From assembly GCF_001905005.1 (NCBI RefSeq), contig NZ_LWKZ01000003.1, forward strand, positions 290,943-332,388: a stretch of 41,446 bases of DNA, given 5' to 3'. The stretch is from Streptomyces sp. CB02923. Its GTDB lineage: Bacteria; Actinomycetota; Actinomycetes; Streptomycetales; Streptomycetaceae. The notes under the pieces were generated by a model. The model searched no databases. It had not been told where the DNA came from and saw nothing but the letters and a program-made list of their open reading frames with translations. The position numbers and the translations under genes are program-made. Of the stretch, positions 7,277 to 23,473 are shown piece after piece (position 1 is the stretch's first letter; each line of letters starts with the position of its first letter).

Positions 7277-7708
7277 GGGTTCGCCCTGCTGTGAGGGGTC
7301 GTACCGCTGCGCGGGTTCGCACCGTTGCGAGGCCGTGGCTGCCGTTGTTCCTGTGGCGGCCGTGGCTGCCGTGGCCGTGCGTGCGGCCGGGGAGCGCTTG
7401 CGGCCGCGGTGGCTGGTGTCGCACCAGGGGAAGGTCCGGCTGCGGCGGCACATGCACAGCGCCACGAACGGGCGGTCCGAACGGGCCGTCGTCCCGTCGT
7501 CCAACTCCACCTCGACGGGGCCTTCGACGAGCACCGGCCCTCCGGGGTCCCGGACGACCCGGCGGGCCTCCCTGTGCCCGGCCCCGTCGCGTCCGGTCTC
7601 TTCGGTCTCTTCGGCCTCTCCGGCCTCTCCGATCTCTTCGGCCTCTCCGGTATCGCCGGTCCCCTCGCTCCCGGGTACGGGTTCCTGCTCACGCGGCGCG
7701 CTGGGCAC
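7256..7708 (-). CDS. CDGSH iron-sulfur domain protein
   Basis: The central part carries the CDGSH motif as CMCRRSRTFPWCDTSHR: Cys-x-Cys-x2-Ser-x3-Pro-x-Cys-Asp-Thr-Ser-His. This 3-Cys/1-His set would hold a labile [2Fe-2S] cluster for electron transfer or redox sensing. The domain itself needs only ~65 residues (GPVLVEGPVEVELDDG to the His). It is flanked by an acidic repeat-rich N-terminus (EAEEIGEAGEAEETEETG, from a short GGCCTCTCC-type repeat at 7597-7660) and by a Gln/Ser/Ala-rich tail that runs into the 3' end of the HDO gene on the other strand. The GTG at 7708 overlaps the methyltransferase stop by 20 nt, suggesting translational coupling. The start may lie further in. Confidence 0.75.
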   Translation of the reverse strand: MPSAPREQEPVPGSEGTGDTGEAEEIGEAGEAEETEETGRDGAGHREARRVVRDPGGPVLVEGPVEVELDDGTTARSDRPFVALCMCRRSRTFPWCDTSHRGRKRSPAARTATAATAATGTTAATASQRCEPAQRYDPSQQGEPSQRGEQ

Positions 7709-8378
7709 GGACCACCACCAACTCCTCCTTGTCCTGGCCGGGGACGATCAGCCCCTGGGCCTCAAGCCACGCGGCACGCCCCCGCATCACGGGCCCGAAA
7801 GGGATGAACCTGCGGTCGGTGACCGAGGTCTCCAGCCCGGCCTCCGCCAGGAGTCCCACGGTCCGGGCGGGGTCGCAGATCTGCGAATGGACGAGCAGCA
7901 GCACACCGTACGGGGCGAGCAGCGCGGGCACCTGCGCGCACAGCCGGTCCAGTACGGCCCGGCCGTCCGGTCCGGCGTCCCACGCCCGCGCCCGGCCGCG
8001 CCGCGGCAGCACGGGCGCCGCGCTGGGCACGTACGGCGGATTCGCCATGACCAGGTCGAAGTGACGCCCGGCCACGGGGTGCAGCAGGTCGCCCCGGTGC
8101 GCGCGTACCCGGTTCCCGTGCCCGGCGAACCAGGCGTTGAGCAGGGTGGTGAGCACGGCGGCGAACGCGGCGTCCGTCGCGGTGACCCGTCCGGCGCCGT
8201 GCCGGGCCGCGGCGACCGCCAGGGCCCCGCTGCCCGCGCCCACGTCCAGCACCTCAGCGCCGGGCCGCAGGCTCTCCCGGCGGAGGGCCGCGGCCAGCAT
8301 CCCGGTGTCTTCCTGCGGCGCGTACACGCCGGGGGGGTTGATGAAGAACACGCGCCACGGGTACCCCGGAAGCATCAT
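7689..8378 (-). CDS. HemK/PrmC-like class I SAM methyltransferase
   Basis: 229 residues with motif I VLDVGAGSGALAVAAA and the catalytic NPPY (DLVMANPPYVPS) of N5-glutamine or related N-methyltransferases. The family start is normally close to the PPGVYAPQEDTGML segment, so a GTG at 8351 is an alternative to the ATG at 8378, which lacks a good ribosome site. The closest named type is the HemK2/Mtq2-like protein methyltransferases. It is followed by the overlapping CDGSH gene, with the diiron protein beyond; the three probably work together or on the same target, but no pathway is known to me. Confidence 0.8.
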   Translation of the reverse strand: MMLPGYPWRVFFINPPGVYAPQEDTGMLAAALRRESLRPGAEVLDVGAGSGALAVAAARHGAGRVTATDAAFAAVLTTLLNAWFAGHGNRVRAHRGDLLHPVAGRHFDLVMANPPYVPSAAPVLPRRGRARAWDAGPDGRAVLDRLCAQVPALLAPYGVLLLVHSQICDPARTVGLLAEAGLETSVTDRRFIPFGPVMRGRAAWLEAQGLIVPGQDKEELVVVRAQRAA

Positions 8379-8466
8379 TCATTGCACGACGGACGGAAGC
8401 GGTTCGCCCTTCAGCGCAGTGCACGGCGGTCTCGTCCGCACCACGCGCCGCGACAGGACCATCCCG

Positions 8467-9663
8467 GTGGCCGAAGCTGGGGACGTGAGCAGTCCGCAGC
8501 GCTCCGGACCGCCGCCACCCCCGGCGGGCCCCGGGCAGGCGCCCACCCTCGGCGTGGAGGAGGAGTTCTTCCTCGTCCGCCCCGGCGGCGGTGCCCTCGT
8601 ACCGGCGGGCAGCCGCGTCGTCGCCCGGGCCGCACGGACAGTCGGTGACCTTGTCTCCGGAGAGTTCGACTCGTGCCAGGCCGAGGTGAAGACACCGCCG
8701 TGCGCGGGCGCCGACGAGCTGCGCCGCGAACTGGGCGCGGTACGGGCGGCCGTCGCCGGTGCCGCGGCCGCGGAGGGCGTACGGATCTGCGCGTCCGGGA
8801 CGCCCGTACTCGGCGCGCAGGGACCTGCGACGCTGGGGGACCACCCGCGCTACCGGGCCGGAGTGGACCAGTTCGGCGTCATGCTCGACGACTACGCCAT
8901 CTGCGCCCTGCACGTCCACGTACACATGCCGGACCGCCGCCTGGGCGTGCTGGTCGGCAACCACCTGCGGCCCTGGCTGCCCCTGCTGCTGGCGATGAGC
9001 GCCAACTCCCCGTTCGCGGACGCCCGTGACACGGGGTACGCGAGCTGGCGCACCATCGTCCGGGGCCGTTTTCCGGCGCTCGGTCCGCAGCCGTACGTCA
9101 CCTCCCTCGACGACTACCGGCAGCTCACCCGGGCCCTGCACGCCTCCGAGGCGATGCTCGACGCCGATGTGCCGTTCTGGGACGTACGGCCCAACCCGCG
9201 CCATCCCACCCTGGAGATCCGCGTCATGGACGTACCCGCCGATGTCGAGGACACCGTGGCCCTCGCGGTGCTGGTCAGGGCGCTGGTGGCGCGGTCGGTC
9301 GAGCTGGTGCGGGACGGCGACCGGGGCCCGCGGGTGTGCGGCGAGCTCGTCCGGGCGGCCTATTGGCGCGCGGCGCGCGACGGCTGGCCGGGCGACGGTG
9401 TGGACGCGCTGAGCGGTGAGGTGCTCCCGTCCCGCGTCCAGGCGGACCGGCTGGTGGGCCACGTACGGCCGGAGCTGGAGGAGTACGGCGACCTGGACAC
9501 CGTCACGGCGTTCCTGCGCCGCCTCGCGGAACGCGGGAGCGGCGCCCAGCGCCAGCGTGCCTCGTGGAACCGGCGATCACGGCTGAGCGACATCGTGGAC
9601 GACCTCGCGGACCTGACCGCCGGCGCACCGGAGCGCCCGGTGGCTGCCGTCACGCGGCGGTGA
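8467..9663 (+). CDS. YbdK-type carboxylate-amine ligase (glutamate-cysteine ligase family 2)
   Basis: About 398 residues beginning near LGVEEEFFLV, the hallmark of the YbdK/GCS2 family. Further conserved pieces are SCQAEVKTPPC, GTPVLGAQ, ALHVHVHMPD (metal and substrate site) and HPTLEIRVMDVPADVEDT. These enzymes form gamma-glutamyl or similar amide bonds from a carboxylate, an amine and ATP. Streptomyces carries several paralogues, some near natural-product genes. GTG at 8467 has AGGA eight nt upstream; GTG at 8485 is an alternative. The gene is divergent from the methyltransferase (88 nt) and its 3' end abuts the next gene on the other strand within a 22-nt duplication. Confidence 0.85.
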   Translation: MAEAGDVSSPQRSGPPPPPAGPGQAPTLGVEEEFFLVRPGGGALVPAGSRVVARAARTVGDLVSGEFDSCQAEVKTPPCAGADELRRELGAVRAAVAGAAAAEGVRICASGTPVLGAQGPATLGDHPRYRAGVDQFGVMLDDYAICALHVHVHMPDRRLGVLVGNHLRPWLPLLLAMSANSPFADARDTGYASWRTIVRGRFPALGPQPYVTSLDDYRQLTRALHASEAMLDADVPFWDVRPNPRHPTLEIRVMDVPADVEDTVALAVLVRALVARSVELVRDGDRGPRVCGELVRAAYWRAARDGWPGDGVDALSGEVLPSRVQADRLVGHVRPELEEYGDLDTVTAFLRRLAERGSGAQRQRASWNRRSRLSDIVDDLADLTAGAPERPVAAVTRR

Positions 9664-9687
9664 GCCTGCCGTCACGCGGCGGTGAGC
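9644..9687. repeat. Perfect 22-nt tandem duplication spanning two convergent stop codons
   Basis: The 22 nt beginning CTGCCGTCACGC at 9644-9665 are repeated exactly at 9666-9687. The first copy holds the YbdK stop (9661-9663), the second holds the 2OG dioxygenase stop (9672-9674, reverse strand). Confidence 0.9.
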
Positions 9688-10439
9688 GTGGTCACCAGCA
9701 CGTCGCGGTATGCGGGCCGTGAGAGGTCCATGGGGCGGATCGGGGAGACGCAGTGCAGCGAGTCCCGGTCGTCCGACAGCAGCAGGCTGCCCGGCCGGTG
9801 CAGGGTGGTGGACAGCAGTTCCCGCCCGTCGTGGGTGTAGACGCTGCTCTGGCCGCCGCTGGCGTTCTCGCGGTTGACGAGCAGGGAGGACACCAGGGTG
9901 ACGCCGTCCTTGTGACGGCCCTCCGGAGTCGGGTCCCCCTTGTCGTCGGCCGTCGCGACGACCCGGAAGGGGTGCACCTTGACGATCCACTGCCCGGCGT
10001 CGTCCAGGGCGGCCGCCGCCCGCCCCAGCAGGGCGAACAGCGGGCGCAGCAGCGGGTCGGAGACGAACGTGCCGGTCAGCGGCTCGAAGTCGCGGTCCAT
10101 CGTCTCGTACAGCGGGTTGGTGTCCTTCGGCTGCACGAACGGCGTGTGGGGCAGCTGGACGAGTTCCCCGGTGGCCGGGGTGAGGGAGAACCGGCCGTAA
10201 CGGCGCAGCCTGCGGGTGCCCTGCTCGGCCGCGTACCGGTCCTCGCCCAGCTCGTCCCAGTGTGCGGCGAAGCGCGCCCACGACTGGTCGTCCGCGCCCA
10301 TCTGCTCCCGGACCGAGGCCGGGGACATCAGGCAGACGGAGGAGCGGGTCAGGCACGAGCGGGCGGCCTCGACCGGGGAATCGGCCCCGGCCGCGCCACC
10401 GGTGCCGGACGGTGCCGAGCGGTCGTCGATGTGCTCCAC
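9672..10439 (-). CDS. 2OG-Fe dioxygenase, PF10014-like (isoleucine-dioxygenase type)
   Basis: 255 residues with GRHKDGV (His176, Asp178), distal His229 in DSLHCVSPI and a likely 2OG-binding Arg near 241-245. The order of segments (QLPHTPFVQP, WIVKVHPFR, RHKDG, VNREN, GSLLLSDDRDSLHCVSPI) fits the PF10014 family, which includes free L-amino-acid hydroxylases such as isoleucine 4-hydroxylase. Hydroxylation of a free amino acid is therefore a reasonable guess, but the substrate is unknown. The GTG at 10439 follows AGGAAGGCGG by about 8-10 nt; the frame is open another 70 codons upstream through repeat DNA. It is divergent from a glycosyltransferase gene. Confidence 0.8.
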   Translation of the reverse strand: MEHIDDRSAPSGTGGAAGADSPVEAARSCLTRSSVCLMSPASVREQMGADDQSWARFAAHWDELGEDRYAAEQGTRRLRRYGRFSLTPATGELVQLPHTPFVQPKDTNPLYETMDRDFEPLTGTFVSDPLLRPLFALLGRAAAALDDAGQWIVKVHPFRVVATADDKGDPTPEGRHKDGVTLVSSLLVNRENASGGQSSVYTHDGRELLSTTLHRPGSLLLSDDRDSLHCVSPIRPMDLSRPAYRDVLVTTLTAA

Positions 10440-10487
10440 GTCGGATGTCCGCCTTCCTGCCGGGGGCCTGCCGTGTCCTTGCCCGGC

Positions 10488-10537
10488 TCTGCCGGGTTCT
10501 GTCGGTTTCTGCCGGGTTCTGCCAGGTTTTACCGGGC
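10488..10537. repeat. 10-nt tandem repeat, five units
   Basis: Units TCTGCCGGGT, TCTGTCGGTT, TCTGCCGGGT, TCTGCCAGGT and TTTACCGGGC run head to tail 49-98 nt upstream of the 2OG dioxygenase start. They could affect its leader or promoter. No protein role. Confidence 0.8.
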
Positions 10538-10711
10538 GTGCGCCGTGGCGCACGCGTGGTCCCATCGTGTGGGGGACGGACGCTGATCGCATCTTGCGCG
10601 CACCCGGTCCGCGGCACGGGGCCGTCGCGGTGGCTCCGGGGCCGGGCACTGCCCGCCCGACGGCCCTTCCATGCCTGATGACTCAATGTCGCCGTAAGTC
10701 GTCAGCCTGCT

Positions 10712-10741
10712 TTGACATGCCATTTCGGCGCTTTCTACGGT
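10712..10741 (+). promoter_or_regulatory. Consensus-like promoter for the glycosyltransferase
   Basis: TTGACA (10712-10717), an 18-nt spacer and TACGGT (10736-10741) make a good housekeeping-sigma promoter. The ATG at 10780 would have a leader of about 30 nt. Confidence 0.6.
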
Positions 10742-10779
10742 GATCACACGCCTCCCCCCCCGCCCTGAGAAGAGGAACC

Positions 10780-12039
10780 ATGCGCGTCCTGTGCACCGCG
10801 ACCGGCTCACCGTCGCACGGCAGAGCTCTGCTGCCCCTGGCCCGTGCGCTGGCCGGGGCCGGCCACGACGTCACCGTGGCCACGACGACCGACGTGGCGT
10901 CCGTATTCGCCGCCGACGCCGTCACGGTGGAGCCGTGCCTGCCGCGGCTCGACTTCGGGACGGACCAGCAGGAGGACACCGGTGACGCGACGGGCACGGA
11001 CGCCGGAGCGGCCCAGGGCCAGGGCGAGGAGTCGGGCCAGGAGTCGGACCAGAGCCAGGGCGAGGAGTCGGGTCAGGAGCAGCACCTGCGGGTACTGATA
11101 GAGCGGCTCACCGGCGACATGGCCATCGAGAGCCACCGCGTACTGGCCGAACTGGCCCGTACCGTACGCCCGGACGCCATCATCCGGGACGGCATGGACG
11201 TCGCCGCGTGCCTGCTCGCCGAGCAGCTCGGCGTACCCCAGCTGCCCATCCCCGCGGGCACGGTCAACGTCCTCGACCCGGCGCTCCTGCTGCCCGCGCT
11301 GAACCGGCTGCGCGAGCAGCTGGGGCTGCCCGTCCAGGAGTCGCCCGGCTCGCTCTACCCGCACGGCCGCTTCGACTACCTGCCCGCCGCGTACTCCTTC
11401 GCCCGGTTCCCGGCGAAGGTCCTGGCCTACCGCCAGACCACCGTGGTGGACCGCACCGCCGGGCTGCCCGGCTGGGTCGCCGAACTGCCCACCGACCGGC
11501 CGCTGGTGTTCGCCGCGGTGGGCACCGCGCTGCCGATGTTCCGCGAGGTGCTGCCCGAGGGTGCCCCGCTGCCGGTCGGGATGACCGACCCGGCCGAGCA
11601 GCTGGGAATCATCATCGCGGGCCTGAACCGGCTGGACTGCACGGCCGTGGTGGCCACCGGCGGCATCGAACCGGCCGGCGCGGAACCCGCCCCGCACGTC
11701 CACCTCACGGACCGCCTCGCACAGCCGCTGCTGCTGGAGTGCGCCGACCTGTTCCTCACCCACGGCGGGTACAACAGCATCAGGGAAGCGCTGCGCACGG
11801 GTACGCCGATGGCGGTGCTGCCGAACTTCGGAGACCAGCCGCCCAACGCCGAGCGGGTGCAGGAGCTGGGCCTGGGCCGGCATCTGACCGACACCTCGCC
11901 CGAGGCCGTGGCCGCCGTCTGCCAGGAGATCCTGGACGACCGCGGCATCGCCGCCCGGGTACGGAAGGCACAGCTGGCCAGCCTCGCCCTGCCGGACGTC
12001 GGGCAGGTCGTGGACGACCTGGAGAAGCTGGTGGCCTGA
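10780..12039 (+). CDS. GT1-family glycosyltransferase (macrolide/UGT type)
   Basis: 419 residues, GT-B fold. The N-terminus MRVLCTATGSPSHGRALLPL is the acceptor domain start. The C-terminal nucleotide-sugar site includes LFLTHGGYNSIREALRTGTP (His328 in HGG) and PNFGDQPPNAERV. Such enzymes transfer a sugar from a nucleotide donor to natural products or antibiotics; some inactivate macrolides. Acceptor and donor are unknown. Residues ~60-101 form an acidic Gln/Glu/Ser insertion from a duplicated 26-nt segment (11018-11043 and 11054-11079, 36 nt apart, one mismatch), which keeps the frame. The ATG has GAGAAGAGGA just upstream. The gene stands alone between a divergent 2OG dioxygenase and a terminator. 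Confidence 0.85.
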   Translation: MRVLCTATGSPSHGRALLPLARALAGAGHDVTVATTTDVASVFAADAVTVEPCLPRLDFGTDQQEDTGDATGTDAGAAQGQGEESGQESDQSQGEESGQEQHLRVLIERLTGDMAIESHRVLAELARTVRPDAIIRDGMDVAACLLAEQLGVPQLPIPAGTVNVLDPALLLPALNRLREQLGLPVQESPGSLYPHGRFDYLPAAYSFARFPAKVLAYRQTTVVDRTAGLPGWVAELPTDRPLVFAAVGTALPMFREVLPEGAPLPVGMTDPAEQLGIIIAGLNRLDCTAVVATGGIEPAGAEPAPHVHLTDRLAQPLLLECADLFLTHGGYNSIREALRTGTPMAVLPNFGDQPPNAERVQELGLGRHLTDTSPEAVAAVCQEILDDRGIAARVRKAQLASLALPDVGQVVDDLEKLVA

Positions 12040-12060
12040 GACGTTCACCGGCAGGGGGAC

Positions 12061-12092
12061 GACGGCGGCCCGTCACGGGGCGGGCCGCCGTC
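12061..12092. terminator. Terminator hairpin after the glycosyltransferase
   Basis: A perfect 12-bp stem, GACGGCGGCCCG against CGGGCCGCCGTC, with an 8-nt loop, 21 nt past the stop codon. The gap to 12263 also holds repeated GGGCGCGGGCCGTTCCCGCC (twice, near 12131-12182) and no gene. Confidence 0.75.
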
Positions 12093-12263
12093 CCTCTGCT
12101 GTGCGACGGGGTGGGCGCGTGTGTGTGACGGGGCGGGCGCGGGCCGTTCCCGCCGCCGTACGTGGGGCGCGGGCCGTTCCCGCCGTACGTATGACGAGCC
12201 CGGCCGAGGGACGTGAACCGTTCCCGCCGTACGCGCGACGGCCCGGCCGGGCGTCGGGCGCCG

Positions 12264-13061
<798 letters not shown>

Positions 13062-13113
13062 TGAAGCCGGCCTTTCCCCGGGGCGAGAGGTCACACCTCT
13101 TGCCTATTTGTCA

Positions 13114-13132
13114 TAAGGTAAGGCTAACCTTA
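13114..13132. promoter_or_regulatory. Iron box (DmdR/IdeR operator)
   Basis: TAAGGTAAGGCTAACCTTA is a near-perfect inverted repeat close to the actinobacterial consensus TTAGGTTAGGCTAACCTAA. It lies in the divergent gap between ATPase and binding-protein genes and can control both. Confidence 0.9.
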
Positions 13133-13215
13133 ACGCCAATCGGCGGAAGTGCGGCTGCCGCGGCAGCCGTGCGCACGCCTCGTCACGTCATGCCCCATTG
13201 AACCCGGAGTTCCCG

Positions 13216-14214
13216 ATGACCGTGTCCCGCCGCCCGCTTCTCACCGCCCGACGCCGTACCGCATCGGCCGTCGCCGCCCTCGGTGCCGCGGCGCTGCTGC
13301 TCACGGGCTGCGGCTCGGACTCCGGCGCGGACCGGGCGAAGGGCGACGGCAAGGACGCGGCGGCCTCCGGTACCCGTACGGTCAAGGACGCCACCGGCAA
13401 GGTCGTCGAGGTGCCCGCGAACCCGCAGCGCATCGTCACGCTCACCCAGGAGGACCTGGACGCGGTCCTCGCGCTGAAGATCAAGCCGGTCGGCATCACC
13501 AACGGGCAGGGCCTGGACGAGCCGCCGGCCTACCTGGCCGGCAAGGTCAAGGGCATCGACATCGTCGGCGGCCTGCTCAAGCCCGTCATGGACAAGGTGG
13601 TCGCGGCCAGGCCGGACCTGATCCTCGCCGGTGACATGCAGGACGAGCAGGTGCTCAAGCAGCTGCGCGAGATCACCCCCGCCACCCTGGTCACCATGGC
13701 GCCCACCGACGACTGGAAGATGTCGTTCCGGGGCATCGGCAACGCCGTCAACAAGCTCGGCGACGCCAACAAGGTCATCGCCGACCACGAGGCCGCCGCC
13801 AAGAAGGCGGGCGAGAAGCTGGGCGCGGGCAAGGGCGCCGCCGTCTCCATCGTGCGCTGGAACCCGGACGGGCCGAGCTGGATGGAGAAGAAGCAGTTCG
13901 CCAGCGGCGTCGCCCTGGAGATGGGCCTCCAGCGGCCCGCCAACCAGAACAAGGACGGCAACGCGCACGCCCCGTCACTCAGCCTCGAAAAGATCAACGA
14001 GATCGACGGCGACTGGCTGTTCCTGTCCACCCTGACCGCCGACGGCGAGAAGGCCCTCAAGGACGTGCAGACCAAGCCCGCCTACAAGGAGCTGGGCGCG
14101 GTGAAGAAGGGCCACGTGGTGACGGTCAACGGCTCCGTCTGGTCCACCCGCGGCGGCCCGCTGGCCAGCGATGTCGTCATGAGCGACATCAGCAAGGCAC
14201 TGTCCGGGGCCTGA
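13216..14214 (+). CDS. Ferric-siderophore substrate-binding lipoprotein
   Basis: 332 residues with an N-terminal signal peptide ending in the lipobox LLTGC (lipidated Cys in LLLTGCGSDSG). A class III periplasmic-binding fold of the FepB/FhuD type follows (VEVPANPQRIVTLTQEDLDAVLAL, near GVDIVGG-like KGIDIVGGLLKP). It would capture the ferric catecholate outside the membrane and hand it to the FecCD permease. The ATG at 13216 has CGGAG six nt upstream; a TTG at 13198 would add six residues. It is divergent from the ATPase with an iron box between, so iron starvation should induce both. Confidence 0.92.
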   Translation: MTVSRRPLLTARRRTASAVAALGAAALLLTGCGSDSGADRAKGDGKDAAASGTRTVKDATGKVVEVPANPQRIVTLTQEDLDAVLALKIKPVGITNGQGLDEPPAYLAGKVKGIDIVGGLLKPVMDKVVAARPDLILAGDMQDEQVLKQLREITPATLVTMAPTDDWKMSFRGIGNAVNKLGDANKVIADHEAAAKKAGEKLGAGKGAAVSIVRWNPDGPSWMEKKQFASGVALEMGLQRPANQNKDGNAHAPSLSLEKINEIDGDWLFLSTLTADGEKALKDVQTKPAYKELGAVKKGHVVTVNGSVWSTRGGPLASDVVMSDISKALSGA

Positions 14215-14220
14215 GCCGGG

Positions 14221-14262
14221 CGGCCGTACGGCGCTGATCGTACGGGGCTGATCGTACGGCCG
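14221..14262. terminator. Possible terminator after the binding-protein gene
   Basis: CGGCCGTACG (14221-14230) pairs with CGTACGGCCG (14253-14262). The 22-nt interior contains a second CTGATCGTACGG copy, and CGACTCGTACGG repeats follow up to 14300. It lies between convergent genes. Confidence 0.45.
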
Positions 14263-14362
14263 GGTGGTATCGCGACTCGTACGGCGACTCGTACGGCGAC
14301 CCGTGCGGCCGTCGTGGCGCCGGCGGCGCCTCCGGGAGACCCGGGGCGCCGCCGGTGCCCGC

Positions 14363-15565
14363 TCACGTCCGGGGCGCGCCGCCGTTCCTGGCGTACGCGA
14401 AGTCCGCGGCCGTCCAGGCCAGGCCCACCGCGCCGTCGAACAGGGCCTGTCCGGCCGCCGGTGACACCGCGGCCTCGGCGAACTCCGGCTCGTGCGGCCC
14501 GCAGGCGCCCCCGCTGATGTCCAGCACGGGATGGATGGCGGGCACCACGTGGGACACGTTGCCCATGTCCGTACAGGCGAAGGGCCCGCGCTCCACCGGC
14601 TCCGGCCTGCCCAGGGCGCGCGCGTTGGCCTCCCACAGGGCGATCAGCCCGGGGTCGCCGCGGAAGTCCAGGTAGTCGGGCTCCGGGCGCTCCAGGGTCA
14701 CCTCGCAGCCGGTCGCCAGCGCACCGGCCCGGAAGCACGCCTCGACGCGCTCCCGCAGCTCGCGCAGGTCCTCGGCGGCCAGCGCCCGGATCTCGTACTC
14801 GGCCGTCGCGCGGTCGGGTATCGCGTTCGGCGCGGAACCCGCCGATGTCGTGACGCCGTGCACCCGCCACTGCGGCGGCAGTTGCTGGCGCAGCAGGCCC
14901 AGGGCGACCTGGGCGACGGTCAGCGCGTCGGCCGCGTTGCGGGCCTCGTGCGGGTTGAGGCTGGGATGGGCGGTACGGCCGGTGTACGTGACGGACAGGG
15001 TGCCGAGCGCGAAGGACCGGAAGTCGGACACCTCGAACGGGCAGGGGTGCACCATCATCGCCGCGTCCACCCCGTCGAACGCGCCGGCCTCCAGCAGCAG
15101 CGCCTTGCCCGCGCCGCGTTCCTCGGCCGGCGTGCCCACGACCCGCACGGTCAGGCCCAGTTCCGCCGCGTACGGAGCCAGACCCAGCGCCGCACCGACG
15201 CCGGCCGCGGCGATCAGGTTGTGGCCGCAGGCGTGACCGAGGTCCGGCAGGGCGTCGTACTCGCAGGCGATGGCCACCGTGACCGGCCCTGACCCGGCGG
15301 TCGCCACGAACGCGGTGTCCAGGCCGTGGGCGGGCGCGGTCACCTCGAAGCCGTGCTCGCGCAGCAGTCCGGCGCACCAGGCGGCGGCCCGGTGCTCGGT
15401 AAAGGCTGTCTCCGGATGGCTGTGGATGCGGTGGCTGAGGTCGGTCAGGGCGGCGATTTTGCCCGTGATGTGCTGCCGTATGGCGTCCTTGACGGCGTCG
15501 AGCGGGGCGGGACCGGGGGTGGGGCCGGGGGTGGCGCCGGGGGTGGAGCTTGGTGCGGGCGTCAT
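14363..15565 (-). CDS. M20-family amidohydrolase
   Basis: 400 residues of the M20D type (IAA-amino-acid hydrolase/aminobenzoyl-glutamate hydrolase-like): LSHRIHSHPETAF, metal site GHACGHN, catalytic Glu in GTPAEERGAGKA, and a dimerisation domain after TAHPSLNPHEARNAADAL. Such zinc- or manganese-dependent enzymes split N-acyl amino acids. The ATG at 15565 has GAGGAG four nt upstream. The first ~20 residues are a Pro/Gly/Thr repeat (GATPGPTPGPAP). The gene is divergent from the NRPS and the gap contains an iron box, so it may be iron-regulated and act on the catechol-amide siderophore or its shunt products. That role is inference from position only. Confidence 0.82.
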   Translation of the reverse strand: MTPAPSSTPGATPGPTPGPAPLDAVKDAIRQHITGKIAALTDLSHRIHSHPETAFTEHRAAAWCAGLLREHGFEVTAPAHGLDTAFVATAGSGPVTVAIACEYDALPDLGHACGHNLIAAAGVGAALGLAPYAAELGLTVRVVGTPAEERGAGKALLLEAGAFDGVDAAMMVHPCPFEVSDFRSFALGTLSVTYTGRTAHPSLNPHEARNAADALTVAQVALGLLRQQLPPQWRVHGVTTSAGSAPNAIPDRATAEYEIRALAAEDLRELRERVEACFRAGALATGCEVTLERPEPDYLDFRGDPGLIALWEANARALGRPEPVERGPFACTDMGNVSHVVPAIHPVLDISGGACGPHEPEFAEAAVSPAAGQALFDGAVGLAWTAADFAYARNGGAPRT

Positions 15566-15628
15566 CGTCTCCTCTTCGGGCTCGGTGGCGGTGCCGGGGG
15601 CGGCCCTCGGCACCGCAGAAGAGTAAAA

Positions 15629-15647
15629 ATAACTTAGGCTTCCCTAA
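15629..15647. promoter_or_regulatory. Iron box upstream of the NRPS gene
   Basis: ATAACTTAGGCTTCCCTAA matches 14 of 19 positions of TTAGGTTAGGCTAACCTAA, with a well-kept right half. It lies 64 nt before the NRPS start and 63 nt before the divergent M20 start. Confidence 0.8.
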
Positions 15648-15711
15648 GTTTGTGCGCGGGCTGCCGGCCCGCCCGCGAAGGTCGGTTTTCTCCCTGGGAG
15701 TTGTCACACAC

Positions 15712-23469
<7,758 letters not shown>

Positions 23470-23473
23470 CCCG

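Noticed and set aside
13198..13215. TTG start for the siderophore-binding lipoprotein
   Set aside because: The ATG at 13216 has a well-placed ribosome site and gives a normal lipoprotein signal peptide.
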